DNA of 64,000 bases from a virus, in the IMG/VR virus record IMGVR_UViG_3300032047_002388, positions 62,001-126,000 of that record, one strand, 5' to 3'. The notes below the pieces were generated by a model. The model was not told the DNA's origin and did not search any database. It worked only from the letters and a program-made list of their open reading frames with translations. Of this stretch, positions 7,427 to 22,823 are shown piece after piece. Numbering within the stretch: position 1 is the stretch's first letter; each line of letters begins with the position of its first letter. A program made the position numbers and the translations under genes.

Positions 7427-7954
7427 ATGGAAGCGAAAAAATTAGCTAAATTGGTGAAGGTATTGGTAGAGGCAGAGGTTGCAAAACAACAAGAAAAGTT
7501 TTTGAGTAAAACCTTTCCCAAGATTCTTAAAGAAGAAATAAAAAGAATTCAAGAATCAAAACAACCAATAACAAATCAACAAGATGTTGACCCATTCTCC
7601 CTTGCAACAGCTGCATTGGAAGATGATAGACAACAAACAAATACTAAAACGTATTCCAACAATCCAGCGTTAAATGAGGCGTTACAAAATACTAAACCAT
7701 TTGAACAAATGGATAAAACAGTAGGATTCGGAGGACATAACGTTGCGATGGGAGGAGGTGTACCACCGAACCTGCAACATTCAATGGCAGCACAAATGGG
7801 GTATGGTAATATGAATATGGGTGGTGCATCTAAATCAACAGGTTTAGGAGTTCAGACAGGATTGGCTGGATTGGATAGAGTTTTAAACAGAGATAATAGT
7901 TCTTTGGTAAAAGCATTTGATAAAAAGAAAAATTGGAGACCTGGTCAGGAATAA
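7427..7954 (+). CDS. Virion-associated protein with helical N-terminus, function unknown
   Basis: The 175-residue protein starts with a charged amphipathic helix (MEAKKLAKLVKVLVEAEVAKQQEKFLSKTF and on to about residue 45). A low-complexity Gln/Asn/Thr region follows, then a Gly/Met-rich segment (VGFGGHNVAMGGG, MGYGNMNMGG; about 102-135) and the end LDRVLNRDNSSLVKAFDKKKNW. The motif NPALNEALQNTKPF (about 86-99) looks conserved in marine T4-like phages by my recollection. It lies 3 bases upstream of gp25, so a baseplate or tail assembly role is likely. The N-terminal helix resembles those of small head-module proteins near 62857-63770. Confidence 0.55.
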   Translation: MEAKKLAKLVKVLVEAEVAKQQEKFLSKTFPKILKEEIKRIQESKQPITNQQDVDPFSLATAALEDDRQQTNTKTYSNNPALNEALQNTKPFEQMDKTVGFGGHNVAMGGGVPPNLQHSMAAQMGYGNMNMGGASKSTGLGVQTGLAGLDRVLNRDNSSLVKAFDKKKNWRPGQE

Positions 7955-7957
7955 TAA

Positions 7958-8389
7958 ATGGCTTACGAGATTTCAAAGAAAGTAGTAATTGATACTGAAG
8001 AATTTAACGATTATGCAGTAGGATTATCTTTGCCAATTAAAAATGGTAATGGTGGTTTCTTTGAACAAAATTTCAATACATTTGACCAAGCAAAAAGTAA
8101 TTTAAGAAATCTATTGTTAACTAAAAAGGGAGAAAGATTTTTACAACCAGAGTTTGGTAGTGGATTACAAACTCTTTTATTTGAACCAATAGATGAAACA
8201 TTTGAAACACGAGTTTCTGATACAATTACTGAATCAGTTTCTCAATGGTTACCATATATAACAATTGACGATATATTTATAGATATATCTGATAGTAATA
8301 AAGACAGAAATAAAGTAGGTGTTGAAATTAAATTTAAAGTAGGGGAAACTTTAGATTTACAAACAGTAACATTTACGTTGGGTACATAA
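7958..8389 (+). CDS. Baseplate wedge protein gp25
   Basis: The 143-residue protein matches the GPW/gp25 family (T4 gp25, 132 residues), which sits in the baseplate wedge and triggers sheath polymerisation. Diagnostic segments are NLRNLLLTKKGERFLQPEFGSGLQTLLFEPID (about 50-80), with the family's LLTxxGERxxxPEFG signature, and the C-terminal strands VGVEIKFKVGETLDLQTVTFTL. It is followed one base later by gp6, as expected from the T4-type wedge set. Despite the family name, it is structural and not a lysozyme. Confidence 0.93.
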   Translation: MAYEISKKVVIDTEEFNDYAVGLSLPIKNGNGGFFEQNFNTFDQAKSNLRNLLLTKKGERFLQPEFGSGLQTLLFEPIDETFETRVSDTITESVSQWLPYITIDDIFIDISDSNKDRNKVGVEIKFKVGETLDLQTVTFTLGT

Positions 8390-8390
8390 A

Positions 8391-10418
8391 ATGGCAATAA
8401 ATAATAATGTAAATTCGAACTTTAAGGATAAAGGTAAATCATTAAAATACCTTAACAAGGACTTTGGGTCTTTTAGACAAAATCTTATAGAATTTGCTAA
8501 AACTTATTTTCCAAAAACTCATGCAGATTTTAATGAATCATCACCAGGTATGATGTTCATTGAAATGGCATCGTATATTGGAGATGTTTTAGGATACTAT
8601 ATTGATGATACCTTAAAAGAATCCTTAATGCCGTATGCAGAGGATAAGAGAAACGTTTTATCACTTGCCAAGTACTTAGGATATAAAACAAAAGTAACTT
8701 CCCCAGCGGTTACCGAATTAACTATATATCAACTTGTACCATCAAAATATAAAGCTGGTTCTGCAAATGATTATGAACCAGATACAAAATTTTATCTTAG
8801 AGTTCAACAAGGTATGGTTGCAACATCGGTAGATGGAATACAATTTGTAACTCAAGAGTTATTAGATTTCAACGAATCTGCTAATAGAGAAATTACAGTA
8901 TATTCAAGAAATACTAGTACTAATGACCCAGAGTTCTATTTGGTTAAGAAAAAAGTAAAAGCAATGTCTGCAACTCTAAAAGAAATTGATATTGACTTCG
9001 GCCCTCGTGCAGATTTTGCCAAAATAGATTTAAAAGATACAAATGTAATATCAATATATGATGTTAGAGATGCAAACGCAAACAAATATTATGAAGTACC
9101 TTATCTTGGACAAGAACTTGTTTATATAGATTATCCAAATACAGCAGCAAACGAACCTGATTTATTTCAGTTTAGAGAAGATGTACCATCAATATTAAAA
9201 ACATTAAGAACACCAAGAAGATTTACAACAGTAGTTAATGAAGATTTTACAACTACAATTCAATTTGGTTCTGGTGATTCTAACGTTAGTGATGAGTTGA
9301 TAGTACCAAACTTTGATAATATAGGATTAGGGTTAACTAATTCAAATAATAGATTATCTGAATACTATGACCCTGCAAACTTCTTAAAAACAAAATCATA
9401 TGGACAATCACCAACCAACACAACAGTTACAGTTAAGTACTTTGTAGGTGGTGGAATTCAATCAAATGTTAAGAAAGGTGATGTAAAACAAATAACAGAT
9501 ATTCAGTATGATACTGATATCGCATCATTCACCGATGCAGAAAAACAATTATATAGTACTGTAATTAACTCAGTTGCTTGTGAAAACGAAATTCCAGCAA
9601 CAGGAGGTAGAGGTGCAGAAACTATAAAAGAAATAAAAGAAAACGCATTGGCTTACTTTGGAGCTCAGAACAGAGCCGTAACTGCTCAAGATTATGTAGT
9701 TAGATGTTTGGCAATGCCGGCAAAGTTTGGTTCTGTTGCAAAGGCGTTTGTTATACAAGATAACAAATTAGATGCCAACTCACCAGCTTCAGTTATTGCA
9801 GCACCAGAATCACAAAAAGAATTTGTAGATTTGGTTGATAAAAACAGAACCTTACAACGAAGTGAGATAAAAAGAAATGTTGATTTATTCTTAGCAGGTA
9901 AGAAGAACAGAGCAAATGATAAATCAAATCCATTTAGTATTAACATCTATACTCTTGGATATAACTCAAGTAAAAACTTAACAATCCTAAACTCTGCAGT
10001 TAAAGAGAACTTAAAAAGATATCTAAACAATTATAAGATGATTACAGATGGTATTAATATCATTGATGGGTATGTTATCAATTTTGCGATAGAGTTCGAT
10101 GTAACTGCTCTGACGGGGTACAACAGAAGAGAAGTTCTTACTAATTGTAACCTTGCATTACAAGATTACTTTAATATTGATAATTGGACATTCAACGATA
10201 CAATCAACATAAATGAAGTAGAATTAATTCTTGCAAACATAGAAGGAGTTGTTTCTGTTTCAAAATTAGAATTTAAAAATAAATGTGGAGGAAACTATTC
10301 TGCACGTTCATATAACTTTGAAGAGGCAACAAGGAGCAACATCATATATCCTTCGTTAGACCCATCAGTATTTGAACTGAAGTATCCAAACCAAGATATA
10401 AAAGGGAGAATCATATAA
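8391..10418 (+). CDS. Baseplate wedge protein gp6 (baseplate J-like)
   Basis: This 675-residue protein is close in length to T4 gp6 (660). The N-terminal part KYLNKDFGSFRQNLIEFAKTYFP with DFNESSPGMMFIEMASYIGDVLGYYIDDTLKES (about 19-80) is the typical start of marine T4-like gp6. The middle has TTTIQFGSGDSN and AYFGAQNRAVTAQDYVVRCLAMPAKFGSVAKAFV (about 420-455), the baseplate-J-like core. The C-terminus carries RREVLTNCNLALQDYFNIDNWTFNDTININEVELILANIEGVVSV, also family-typical. gp6 dimers form the ring of the contractile baseplate and contact gp25, encoded directly upstream. Confidence 0.9.
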   Translation: MAINNNVNSNFKDKGKSLKYLNKDFGSFRQNLIEFAKTYFPKTHADFNESSPGMMFIEMASYIGDVLGYYIDDTLKESLMPYAEDKRNVLSLAKYLGYKTKVTSPAVTELTIYQLVPSKYKAGSANDYEPDTKFYLRVQQGMVATSVDGIQFVTQELLDFNESANREITVYSRNTSTNDPEFYLVKKKVKAMSATLKEIDIDFGPRADFAKIDLKDTNVISIYDVRDANANKYYEVPYLGQELVYIDYPNTAANEPDLFQFREDVPSILKTLRTPRRFTTVVNEDFTTTIQFGSGDSNVSDELIVPNFDNIGLGLTNSNNRLSEYYDPANFLKTKSYGQSPTNTTVTVKYFVGGGIQSNVKKGDVKQITDIQYDTDIASFTDAEKQLYSTVINSVACENEIPATGGRGAETIKEIKENALAYFGAQNRAVTAQDYVVRCLAMPAKFGSVAKAFVIQDNKLDANSPASVIAAPESQKEFVDLVDKNRTLQRSEIKRNVDLFLAGKKNRANDKSNPFSINIYTLGYNSSKNLTILNSAVKENLKRYLNNYKMITDGINIIDGYVINFAIEFDVTALTGYNRREVLTNCNLALQDYFNIDNWTFNDTININEVELILANIEGVVSVSKLEFKNKCGGNYSARSYNFEEATRSNIIYPSLDPSVFELKYPNQDIKGRII

Positions 10419-11476
10419 TGTATTATTTCGTTACATCATCGAAGGACGCGAGTTTATATTTACAACAACCAACTCAAAATACAGGTTTGGATGAAGTACT
10501 TGAAGTGTCCAAAGTATATTATGGTTCTTTAAAAGATACAGCACGTTCATTGATTAAATTTGATATTAATGGATTATCATCATCACTTGCAAGTGGTGCA
10601 GTAACAATGAGTTCTGCAGAACTTATTCTTAGAGAATGTGAATCAACCGAGATTCCTCTTGAATATACAATTGAGGCATATCCAGTTTCACAATCTTGGG
10701 AAATGGGTATAGGTACTAGGTTTGATGATATTACAACTGATGGTGTAACATGGAATCAGAGAACAGATGGTAGTGATTGGTTAGTAGGTGATATGAGTCC
10801 AGAATCAAGTGGTTCTTACAATGGTAAGGGAGGTACTTGGTTTACTGGTTCTGCTGCAACTCAATCTTTTGCATATGAATCTAGTGATATTAATATGGAT
10901 GTTCTTTCTGCAGTAGATTCATGGATTAGTGGTTCTCTAACAAACGAAGGGTTTATTCTTAAACATACAAGTGCATTTGAGAATGATAATAATGATTATG
11001 GCCAACTTAAGTTCTTTAGTAAAGAAACTCATACGATTCATCAACCAAAAATAAAAATAGGTTGGGATGATTCAGTATTCGAAACAGGTTCATTATCAGC
11101 ATTAACTCTTACAGAAGATATTAAGTTAAATACAAAACGATTAAAAAAATCATACAAAGTAGGTACAACTCCAAAAATTGAAGTTCATGGTAGGGAATTA
11201 TATCCTGCTAGAACTTTCTCAAATACTTTTGCATACAACGATGTAAATTATTTACCAACTTCATCATATTATCAAATATCTGATTTAAACAGTAACGATA
11301 TTATAATTCCATTTGGTGATTATTCAAAACTATCATGTGATGCAAATGGTAATTATTTTAAAATAAATCTTACAAACTTTGAAATTAACAGAGAATATAA
11401 AGTTGAATTTAAAGTTGAAAGAAGTGGTACTGTTGAATATTTTGATGATGATATAACATTTGAAGTGGTTAAATAA
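10418..11476 (+). CDS. Tail/baseplate structural protein with DNRLRE-like domain
   Basis: The 352-residue protein overlaps the gp6 stop by one base. Residues 1 to about 215 look like a DNRLRE-type beta-sandwich: DASLYLQQP, ARSLIKFDINGL, MSSAELILRECES, YTIEAYPVSQSWEMG, DGVTWNQRT, VDSWISGSLTNEGFILKH. This domain is common in surface and adhesion proteins. The C-terminal 140 residues form a second beta-rich part with REYKVEFKVERSGTVEYFDDD. It probably sits on the outside of the baseplate or links the wedge to the peripheral proteins encoded downstream. No T4 equivalent is recognisable. Confidence 0.65.
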   Translation: MYYFVTSSKDASLYLQQPTQNTGLDEVLEVSKVYYGSLKDTARSLIKFDINGLSSSLASGAVTMSSAELILRECESTEIPLEYTIEAYPVSQSWEMGIGTRFDDITTDGVTWNQRTDGSDWLVGDMSPESSGSYNGKGGTWFTGSAATQSFAYESSDINMDVLSAVDSWISGSLTNEGFILKHTSAFENDNNDYGQLKFFSKETHTIHQPKIKIGWDDSVFETGSLSALTLTEDIKLNTKRLKKSYKVGTTPKIEVHGRELYPARTFSNTFAYNDVNYLPTSSYYQISDLNSNDIIIPFGDYSKLSCDANGNYFKINLTNFEINREYKVEFKVERSGTVEYFDDDITFEVVK

Positions 11477-12621
11477 TGGCATTAGGAGATAAAGAAAGAG
11501 CACAAGAATTAATCGAAAAGAATAGTTCGGAAACTGTCAAGTATTACGAAGAGAATACTAGACAAATCCATCTTGCAGCAAATAAGAAGGATGGAGAATC
11601 TGTTGCCTTTCTCGAAGTACCCAAGTATATACCAGAAGAGATTGAAAAAGCAATTGATATTGGTGTTGATGAACTTGTAAGAAATAGAAAAGATTTACCG
11701 GCAGTTGTTCTAAAATCAGTATATGATGAAGTAGTTGCAGATTTAGCAACTGCAAATGCAAGAATTACAGAACTAGAAACAAACGTTCAAGATTTAACTT
11801 CTCAGTTAATAGCAATGACTGCAGATAGAGATACACAATTAGAACAAAGAATTGCTGCAGAAACAGCATTGGCAGAACTAGAAAACTTATATATCGCATT
11901 ATCAGACCAATTTAGAGAAACTGTATTAGAACTTCAAAAAGCAATTGAACGTTCAACTCAAGAGGCAGTTGAAAGAGTATCACTTGAAGCAAGATTTGAA
12001 GCACTACGAGCTCGATTAGAAGCATCTCTATTAGCGATTGAGGCACAACAAGCTCAAATAGAAGCTGAGATAGAAACTAACTACTTGAACTCATCACTAC
12101 AACAAGAAAAAAATAATTTTGCATATAAGATTCCTGCACTGAATATTACAAATCCTCAAAAAGGTGGATTGTTTATCAATTGGGATTATGGTAACTATAA
12201 AAAGGTTAATGGTGGAGAGTTGGTATTCTATAACTTTACTGAACAACCAATGACAGTTAGTGTAAGTAAAGTACACCCACAAGGACATAGCGGACAACCT
12301 GGTACAATATCTTTACCGAGTTCATTCTCAATCCCTGCGGGTATTGGGTACAATGAAGATTTAGGAAAAACAGCAACACCTGGTGCCACATCAATCAATT
12401 GTGGATTTAAAAGACCTGGTGGATGGAAAGAAGATAATACAACTGGTTGGAGAAGATACCCAACTTTAGATATAACGTTTACAAATAACAAGGGTGATTC
12501 ATTAGAATTATTCTACTCATACTCAAGAGATTACAAGGTTAAGGCTTATGCACAAGATAATCCAGGTCCAAGAGTACATACAGTAGAAGAGGGAGTTGAT
12601 GTATCAGCAACAGGTAATTAA
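11476..12621 (+). CDS. Coiled-coil and beta-domain virion protein
   Basis: The 381-residue product has a helical N-terminus and a long coiled coil from about residue 85 to 205 (repeats such as ARITELETNVQDLTSQL and RLEASLLAIEAQQAQIEAEIE). A beta-rich C-terminal domain of about 160 residues follows, with LNITNPQKGGLFINWDYGNY, YNFTEQPMTVSVSKV and TLDITFTNNKGDSLELFYSY. A trimeric rod-plus-head fibre or baseplate-attached appendage is a reasonable guess. It shares one base with the upstream stop and is followed 2 bases later by the next gene. I do not recognise the family. Confidence 0.55.
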   Translation: MALGDKERAQELIEKNSSETVKYYEENTRQIHLAANKKDGESVAFLEVPKYIPEEIEKAIDIGVDELVRNRKDLPAVVLKSVYDEVVADLATANARITELETNVQDLTSQLIAMTADRDTQLEQRIAAETALAELENLYIALSDQFRETVLELQKAIERSTQEAVERVSLEARFEALRARLEASLLAIEAQQAQIEAEIETNYLNSSLQQEKNNFAYKIPALNITNPQKGGLFINWDYGNYKKVNGGELVFYNFTEQPMTVSVSKVHPQGHSGQPGTISLPSSFSIPAGIGYNEDLGKTATPGATSINCGFKRPGGWKEDNTTGWRRYPTLDITFTNNKGDSLELFYSYSRDYKVKAYAQDNPGPRVHTVEEGVDVSATGN

Positions 12622-12623
12622 TA

Positions 12624-13982
12624 ATGGCAGTAGAAGATTTTAAAAATATAGATAAACGCACGGCGTTTAGAGTGTTAGATAAAGATAGAGCTATTATCGA
12701 AAGAGGTAAGAAGCTTTCTAGGTTTGGCTCTGGTAAAGAAGATTTTTTAGAGTTTACACTTTATGATGCATCTGATAACCAATTACCACAAGGAGATAGT
12801 GGTGAATTAACACGTCATATATCTTTGAATCAATTAAACATAACTGAATACTTTCTAGTAAAAGATTCAGGTGATGATATCGTAGAATATTTTGTAGATG
12901 TAGAAAAATTAATTAGAGAAGCTGGATATAATCAAGGATTATTTAAAACACAATTTCAATTACTAAATAATAGAGTAGGTAGATATAATACTGAAAAACT
13001 ATATATCCATGAAATTGCACCATCACGAACTGAGGTTAGATTAGTACCAGTTACAAATCCAGATGGTACAGTTGATGAGGATTTATTTAAAAGATATGAT
13101 GGATTTACATCAGGTAAAACATTTAGAGATGATGTAGTTTATTATATAGATGAATTTTTAGATAGTATAAAGTTCAATGATGTAATTGAAAAAATGATAA
13201 GTAGATTTGGTAGAGCATATGTAGACCAAATAAAAAAAGAATTTAATGTACAAAACTTTGAACAACTTATACAAAATGTAACTCTAAAGGTTAGAGAGGC
13301 AGTAAGGTATTATGTGGATGGTAAAGATTACAATCCAAAATCAATAAATTATGGGAAACCACTTCCTGCAGACCAAGTTGATGATGTGTTTTTAGATATT
13401 AATGATATCTTAAAAAATATCCTAAGAATAACTTGTGATATTGTTGATATGTTATTACCTAAGAGAAATGTACAAGATGATAACTTTGTAACTACAGCGT
13501 TTGACCCATCGGTTGATGTAAGAGAATTTATAACAGAACTTACAAATGACACCACATATGAACCAGTAGTTACTGAAGAAGATAATACAGTTGATGATTA
13601 TACAGAAGAAGAAACTGAAGAGGAAGAGGATGAGATTGTAGATGCACCATCTAGTTTAAAGGTGACACCTGTACAAATGACTGTTGGTATTGAAGGAGGA
13701 CGGAAACAATTTAATGTTGAATCAACATCACCAGTTACAATAAGAATAGACCTATTAGATGAAGGTGGATATTATGGTAGTGCTTGGGCTAAATCACTAG
13801 TAACAAGTTTACCAGCTGGTAGTACATTATTCCCAATAAAGTTTAATGGACAACCTTCACCTAGAATAGATGATGGGCCACCACCACCACCACCACGAGG
13901 TGGAGGAGGAGGAGGCGGAAGTAGACCTTTACCTGAAGAAGAAAGATTTAGATTACCAAAACAGTTCGAACAATTAAGGTAG
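12624..13982 (+). CDS. Tail structural protein with BACON-like half-domain and Pro/Gly tail
   Basis: The 452-residue protein starts with a beta-rich domain (DFLEFTLYDASDNQLP, HISLNQLNITEYFL) and a helical middle (about 170-300, FRDDVVYYIDEFLDSIKFNDVIEKMISRFG). An acidic linker (EEETEEEEDE, about 327-336) leads to SSLKVTPVQMTVGIEGGRKQFNVESTSPVTI (about 343-373), which reads like the first strands of a BACON domain. The end is low complexity: six Pro, Arg, seven Gly. BACON domains are mostly from Bacteroidetes and bind carbohydrate or mucin. The missing second half of the fold is echoed by the next gene. It probably forms part of the peripheral baseplate or a fibre base. Confidence 0.55.
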   Translation: MAVEDFKNIDKRTAFRVLDKDRAIIERGKKLSRFGSGKEDFLEFTLYDASDNQLPQGDSGELTRHISLNQLNITEYFLVKDSGDDIVEYFVDVEKLIREAGYNQGLFKTQFQLLNNRVGRYNTEKLYIHEIAPSRTEVRLVPVTNPDGTVDEDLFKRYDGFTSGKTFRDDVVYYIDEFLDSIKFNDVIEKMISRFGRAYVDQIKKEFNVQNFEQLIQNVTLKVREAVRYYVDGKDYNPKSINYGKPLPADQVDDVFLDINDILKNILRITCDIVDMLLPKRNVQDDNFVTTAFDPSVDVREFITELTNDTTYEPVVTEEDNTVDDYTEEETEEEEDEIVDAPSSLKVTPVQMTVGIEGGRKQFNVESTSPVTIRIDLLDEGGYYGSAWAKSLVTSLPAGSTLFPIKFNGQPSPRIDDGPPPPPPRGGGGGGGSRPLPEEERFRLPKQFEQLR

Positions 13983-13986
13983 TGAG

Positions 13987-13997
13987 ATATTTATATA
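13987..13997 (+). promoter_or_regulatory. Putative late promoter (ATATTTATATA)
   Basis: An exact consensus copy ends only 4 bases before ATG 14002. A start site just downstream would give a leaderless message for that gene, or the promoter may chiefly serve the 2160-residue gene at 14371. Confidence 0.5.
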
Positions 13998-14001
13998 AGA
14001 G

Positions 14002-14358
14002 ATGATTGCACCAACTAACATAATAAAAAATTTTAGAAGAGTAAAGATAACATTTACGAATCAAGAGGGGGATACCAAATCTATCGTGGTTAAACAAACA
14101 CTTACACCACAACTAGATGATATTAGAATAGATGATACTCCACCTGACCCAATTGATTTAGGTCCAATTGATTTTGATGATATCGTAATAAAACCATTTG
14201 ACTTAGGTGATTTGGATTTTAATTTCGATTTTGATTTCGATTTCGGGCCTATTGATTTAGGATTTAACAATGTACTTGGTGATATAGGATATACAGGCAC
14301 AGGTCTTAAACTACCAGGTTCTGCAAGAGGAAGTAGTAACAGATGGGGTACATATTAG
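14002..14358 (+). CDS. Small tail protein with BACON-like C-half and Asp/Phe repeats
   Basis: The 118-residue protein begins with RRVKITFTNQEGDTKSIVVKQT (about 12-33), which resembles the last two strands of a BACON domain. A low-complexity stretch of Asp, Phe, Pro, Ile and Gly follows (about 42-92), with the repeat FDFDFDFG. The C-terminal 20 residues are Gly/Ser-rich. It lies between two large tail genes and is probably a virion component. Low-complexity composition and the partial domain suggest a remnant or a linker split from a neighbour. No ribosome-binding site better than AAGAG is visible. Confidence 0.5.
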   Translation: MIAPTNIIKNFRRVKITFTNQEGDTKSIVVKQTLTPQLDDIRIDDTPPDPIDLGPIDFDDIVIKPFDLGDLDFNFDFDFDFGPIDLGFNNVLGDIGYTGTGLKLPGSARGSSNRWGTY

Positions 14359-14370
14359 TAGGAAGTAAGG

Positions 14371-20853
<6,483 letters not shown>

Positions 20854-20874
20854 TATTTAAAATTAAAAAATGTT

Positions 20875-20885
20875 ATATTTATATA
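20875..20885 (+). promoter_or_regulatory. Putative late promoter (ATATTTATATA)
   Basis: An exact consensus copy lies 26 bases before ATG 20912, in the 58-base gap after the giant tail gene. AAAAGGAAAA follows as a weak ribosome-binding site. Confidence 0.6.
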
Positions 20886-20911
20886 CTGAAAGGTAAAAGG
20901 AAAAACAAACT

Positions 20912-21535
20912 ATGGCTTACTTAGACAATACTTCGATAACAGTAGATGCAATCCTAACAAAGAAAGGTAGAGAGAAATTAGCTGCCGGACAAGGATTGAA
21001 CATTACACAATTTGCGTTGGCCGATGACGAGATTGATTATGGTTTATACGAACCAGCTCATCCAAAAGGCTCAGCGTTTTATGATTCAGCAATTAAAGCA
21101 ATACCAGTACTTGAAGCTTCACCAGATGAAACTCAAGTAATGAGATATAAATTGGTAACACTACCAAAGAATACAACTCGTATTCCAAAAGTTTCTTTTG
21201 GTGTACCTAACATTTCTGTTAGTCAAGATGAGGGAGAAGTTGCATTAACACCAACTACTTCACCAAGTGGTAACACAACTGCAGGTTATACTGTTGTATT
21301 GGCAAACAAAGAAGCTGGAAGTATTATCGGAAGTGGTACAACAACTTCTGCTGGAACTTCACCAATCTTCTTAGGAGATGAAGTAACAACAACAGCAGCC
21401 GTAGTTACGGGTAGAGTATTTAAGTTTATACCAAACCCTAATTTAACATCAACTATTCAAACTACTATTACTGTTTATGGTAATGAGACCGGAGGGTCAC
21501 AAACAATACCAGTCACAGTAAAATATGTAGCATAA
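20912..21535 (+). CDS. Virion structural protein (tail-module, TKKGRE-type N-terminus)
   Basis: The 207-residue protein starts MAYLDNTSITVDAILTKKGREKLAAGQGLNITQFALADDEIDYGLYE. I recognise this N-terminal block from structural proteins of marine T4-like phages; their exact place in the virion is not known to me. After residue 95 the protein is beta-rich and Thr/Gly/Ser-rich (ISVSQDEGEVALTPTTSPSGNTTAGYTVV, then TTITVYGNETGGSQTIPVTVKYV), like an Ig-like or decoration domain. It opens a two-gene unit ending at the terminator after 22746. It may be a tail-surface or tail-terminator-associated protein. Confidence 0.6.
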   Translation: MAYLDNTSITVDAILTKKGREKLAAGQGLNITQFALADDEIDYGLYEPAHPKGSAFYDSAIKAIPVLEASPDETQVMRYKLVTLPKNTTRIPKVSFGVPNISVSQDEGEVALTPTTSPSGNTTAGYTVVLANKEAGSIIGSGTTTSAGTSPIFLGDEVTTTAAVVTGRVFKFIPNPNLTSTIQTTITVYGNETGGSQTIPVTVKYVA

Positions 21536-21552
21536 AAGGAAAAATATAAGAT

Positions 21553-22746
21553 ATGGCCACAGTAACAGGACAAGACGGAAGAAATCTAACATCAGCAATT
21601 CAAAATTATTTGAATCAGACTGGTGGTGCAGTTGCATCTGAACAGTTAGTTAACATTTTAAATCAATACCTACAAGGTGGTGATAAAATCTCAACCGCAG
21701 GTGGGAACATCAACAATGGTATCTTCAAGAAATTTGGAGAGTTCGATACAGTATCGGGTAAGATAGAAGTAGTAACAACTGGTCTTTGGACTGGCGATAC
21801 TGGTTCGTTAACATCTTTCTTTACTGCATCTAATCAAACAACTGCTGCAAGTGGTGATTATTACTACAACGTATATAATTCAGCTGCCACTTCATCTAAT
21901 CAGTTTGCTGTAGCATATGGACACGTTAGTGGTAGTGGTTCTATTTCCTTGGCCAATAGTGATGACGCAACCTTTCCTTCAAAAGCTACTTACAACCAAT
22001 ATAGAAGTGTACTACTTGACCAAACAGATACTTTATTTACAGTATTAGGTTCTGATGGTACAGATTCAGTAGATATTCCAGATATCTATGTAATCAATGT
22101 TGCAAGAGCAAGATATAAAGAATCTATGGATGCTGGTAACTGGTCATTGAAACTTAGTGGTTCACATGCACCATTCGTTACAACACTTATAGATAATAGT
22201 GGAAAGAAATTTTCGGATAAAGTTGGAAAAGCCGGTAGAGTATTTGATGTAGTAAGTGGTTCTCTTAACTTAGGAACTGATGTAGCTGCAACAGTACATT
22301 CTACAACTGCTTCAAATGGACAAGGATTTGGTAAATTTTATCCAGACCAAGGGTTAATTATTCTTAACCCAACTGCAGTATCTGCTTCAATTGGTGTTGA
22401 ACCAAACTTGGCAGTAAATGCTGAATATGAAAATCATGGACAATTATATAACGCAATCGTTAGTGGAGGAGATTTCGAAGCAAGAAGAACAGAAAACGTT
22501 TCTACCTCACATTACTTCGTAAGAGCAACTAACAGAGAGTTTAACTACTCTAATAACCCAACATTCATAAGTGGTTCAGATAGTTCAATTAAATACGAGG
22601 CATTCAAGAAAGACCCTAAAGTATTTATTACTTCAGTAGGTTTATATAACGATGCATCTGAATTACTTGCAATTGCAAAAACATCAAAGCCGATTGCTAA
22701 ATCATTCGACAAAGAAGTTCTAATCAAAGTAAAACTTGATTTCTAA
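21553..22746 (+). CDS. Virion structural protein, paralogous C-terminus with next gene
   Basis: The 397-residue protein is beta-rich and Ser/Thr/Gly-rich. It has a helical N-terminus (SAIQNYLNQ, SEQLVNILNQYLQGG) and a middle with VDIPDIYVINVARARYKESMDAGNWSLKLSG. The C-terminal segment VFITSVGLYNDASELLAIAKTSKPI is nearly repeated at the C-terminus of the following gene (VTSIGLYNDDSELLAIAKVARPV), so the two share a module. Similar proteins are virion components in marine T4-like phages. It is the last gene before a strong terminator. Confidence 0.65.
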   Translation: MATVTGQDGRNLTSAIQNYLNQTGGAVASEQLVNILNQYLQGGDKISTAGGNINNGIFKKFGEFDTVSGKIEVVTTGLWTGDTGSLTSFFTASNQTTAASGDYYYNVYNSAATSSNQFAVAYGHVSGSGSISLANSDDATFPSKATYNQYRSVLLDQTDTLFTVLGSDGTDSVDIPDIYVINVARARYKESMDAGNWSLKLSGSHAPFVTTLIDNSGKKFSDKVGKAGRVFDVVSGSLNLGTDVAATVHSTTASNGQGFGKFYPDQGLIILNPTAVSASIGVEPNLAVNAEYENHGQLYNAIVSGGDFEARRTENVSTSHYFVRATNREFNYSNNPTFISGSDSSIKYEAFKKDPKVFITSVGLYNDASELLAIAKTSKPIAKSFDKEVLIKVKLDF

Positions 22747-22766
22747 AAGTAACTTCTCAAACTACT

Positions 22767-22792
22767 AACCCCACCACGAGTGGGGTTTTTTA
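22767..22792 (+). terminator. Rho-independent terminator
   Basis: A perfect 8-bp stem pairs 22767-22774 (AACCCCAC) with 22780-22787 around CACGA, and TTTTTAT follows. The next late-type promoter motif starts 8 bases beyond it. Confidence 0.88.
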
Positions 22793-22799
22793 TTTCTAC

Positions 22800-22810
22800 A
22801 TATTTATATA
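22800..22810 (+). promoter_or_regulatory. Putative late promoter (ATATTTATATA)
   Basis: An exact consensus copy lies directly after a terminator and 13 bases before ATG 22824, with GAGGGA between motif and start. Confidence 0.62.
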
Positions 22811-22823
22811 GAGGGATAACTAT

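Noticed and set aside
8274-8281. TATTTATA inside the gp25 gene, also at 23768-23775 and 57175-57182 inside genes
   Set aside because: Not called as promoters: they lack the TATATA extension, lie within coding sequence away from gene starts, and an 8-base AT-only word is expected by chance in this composition.
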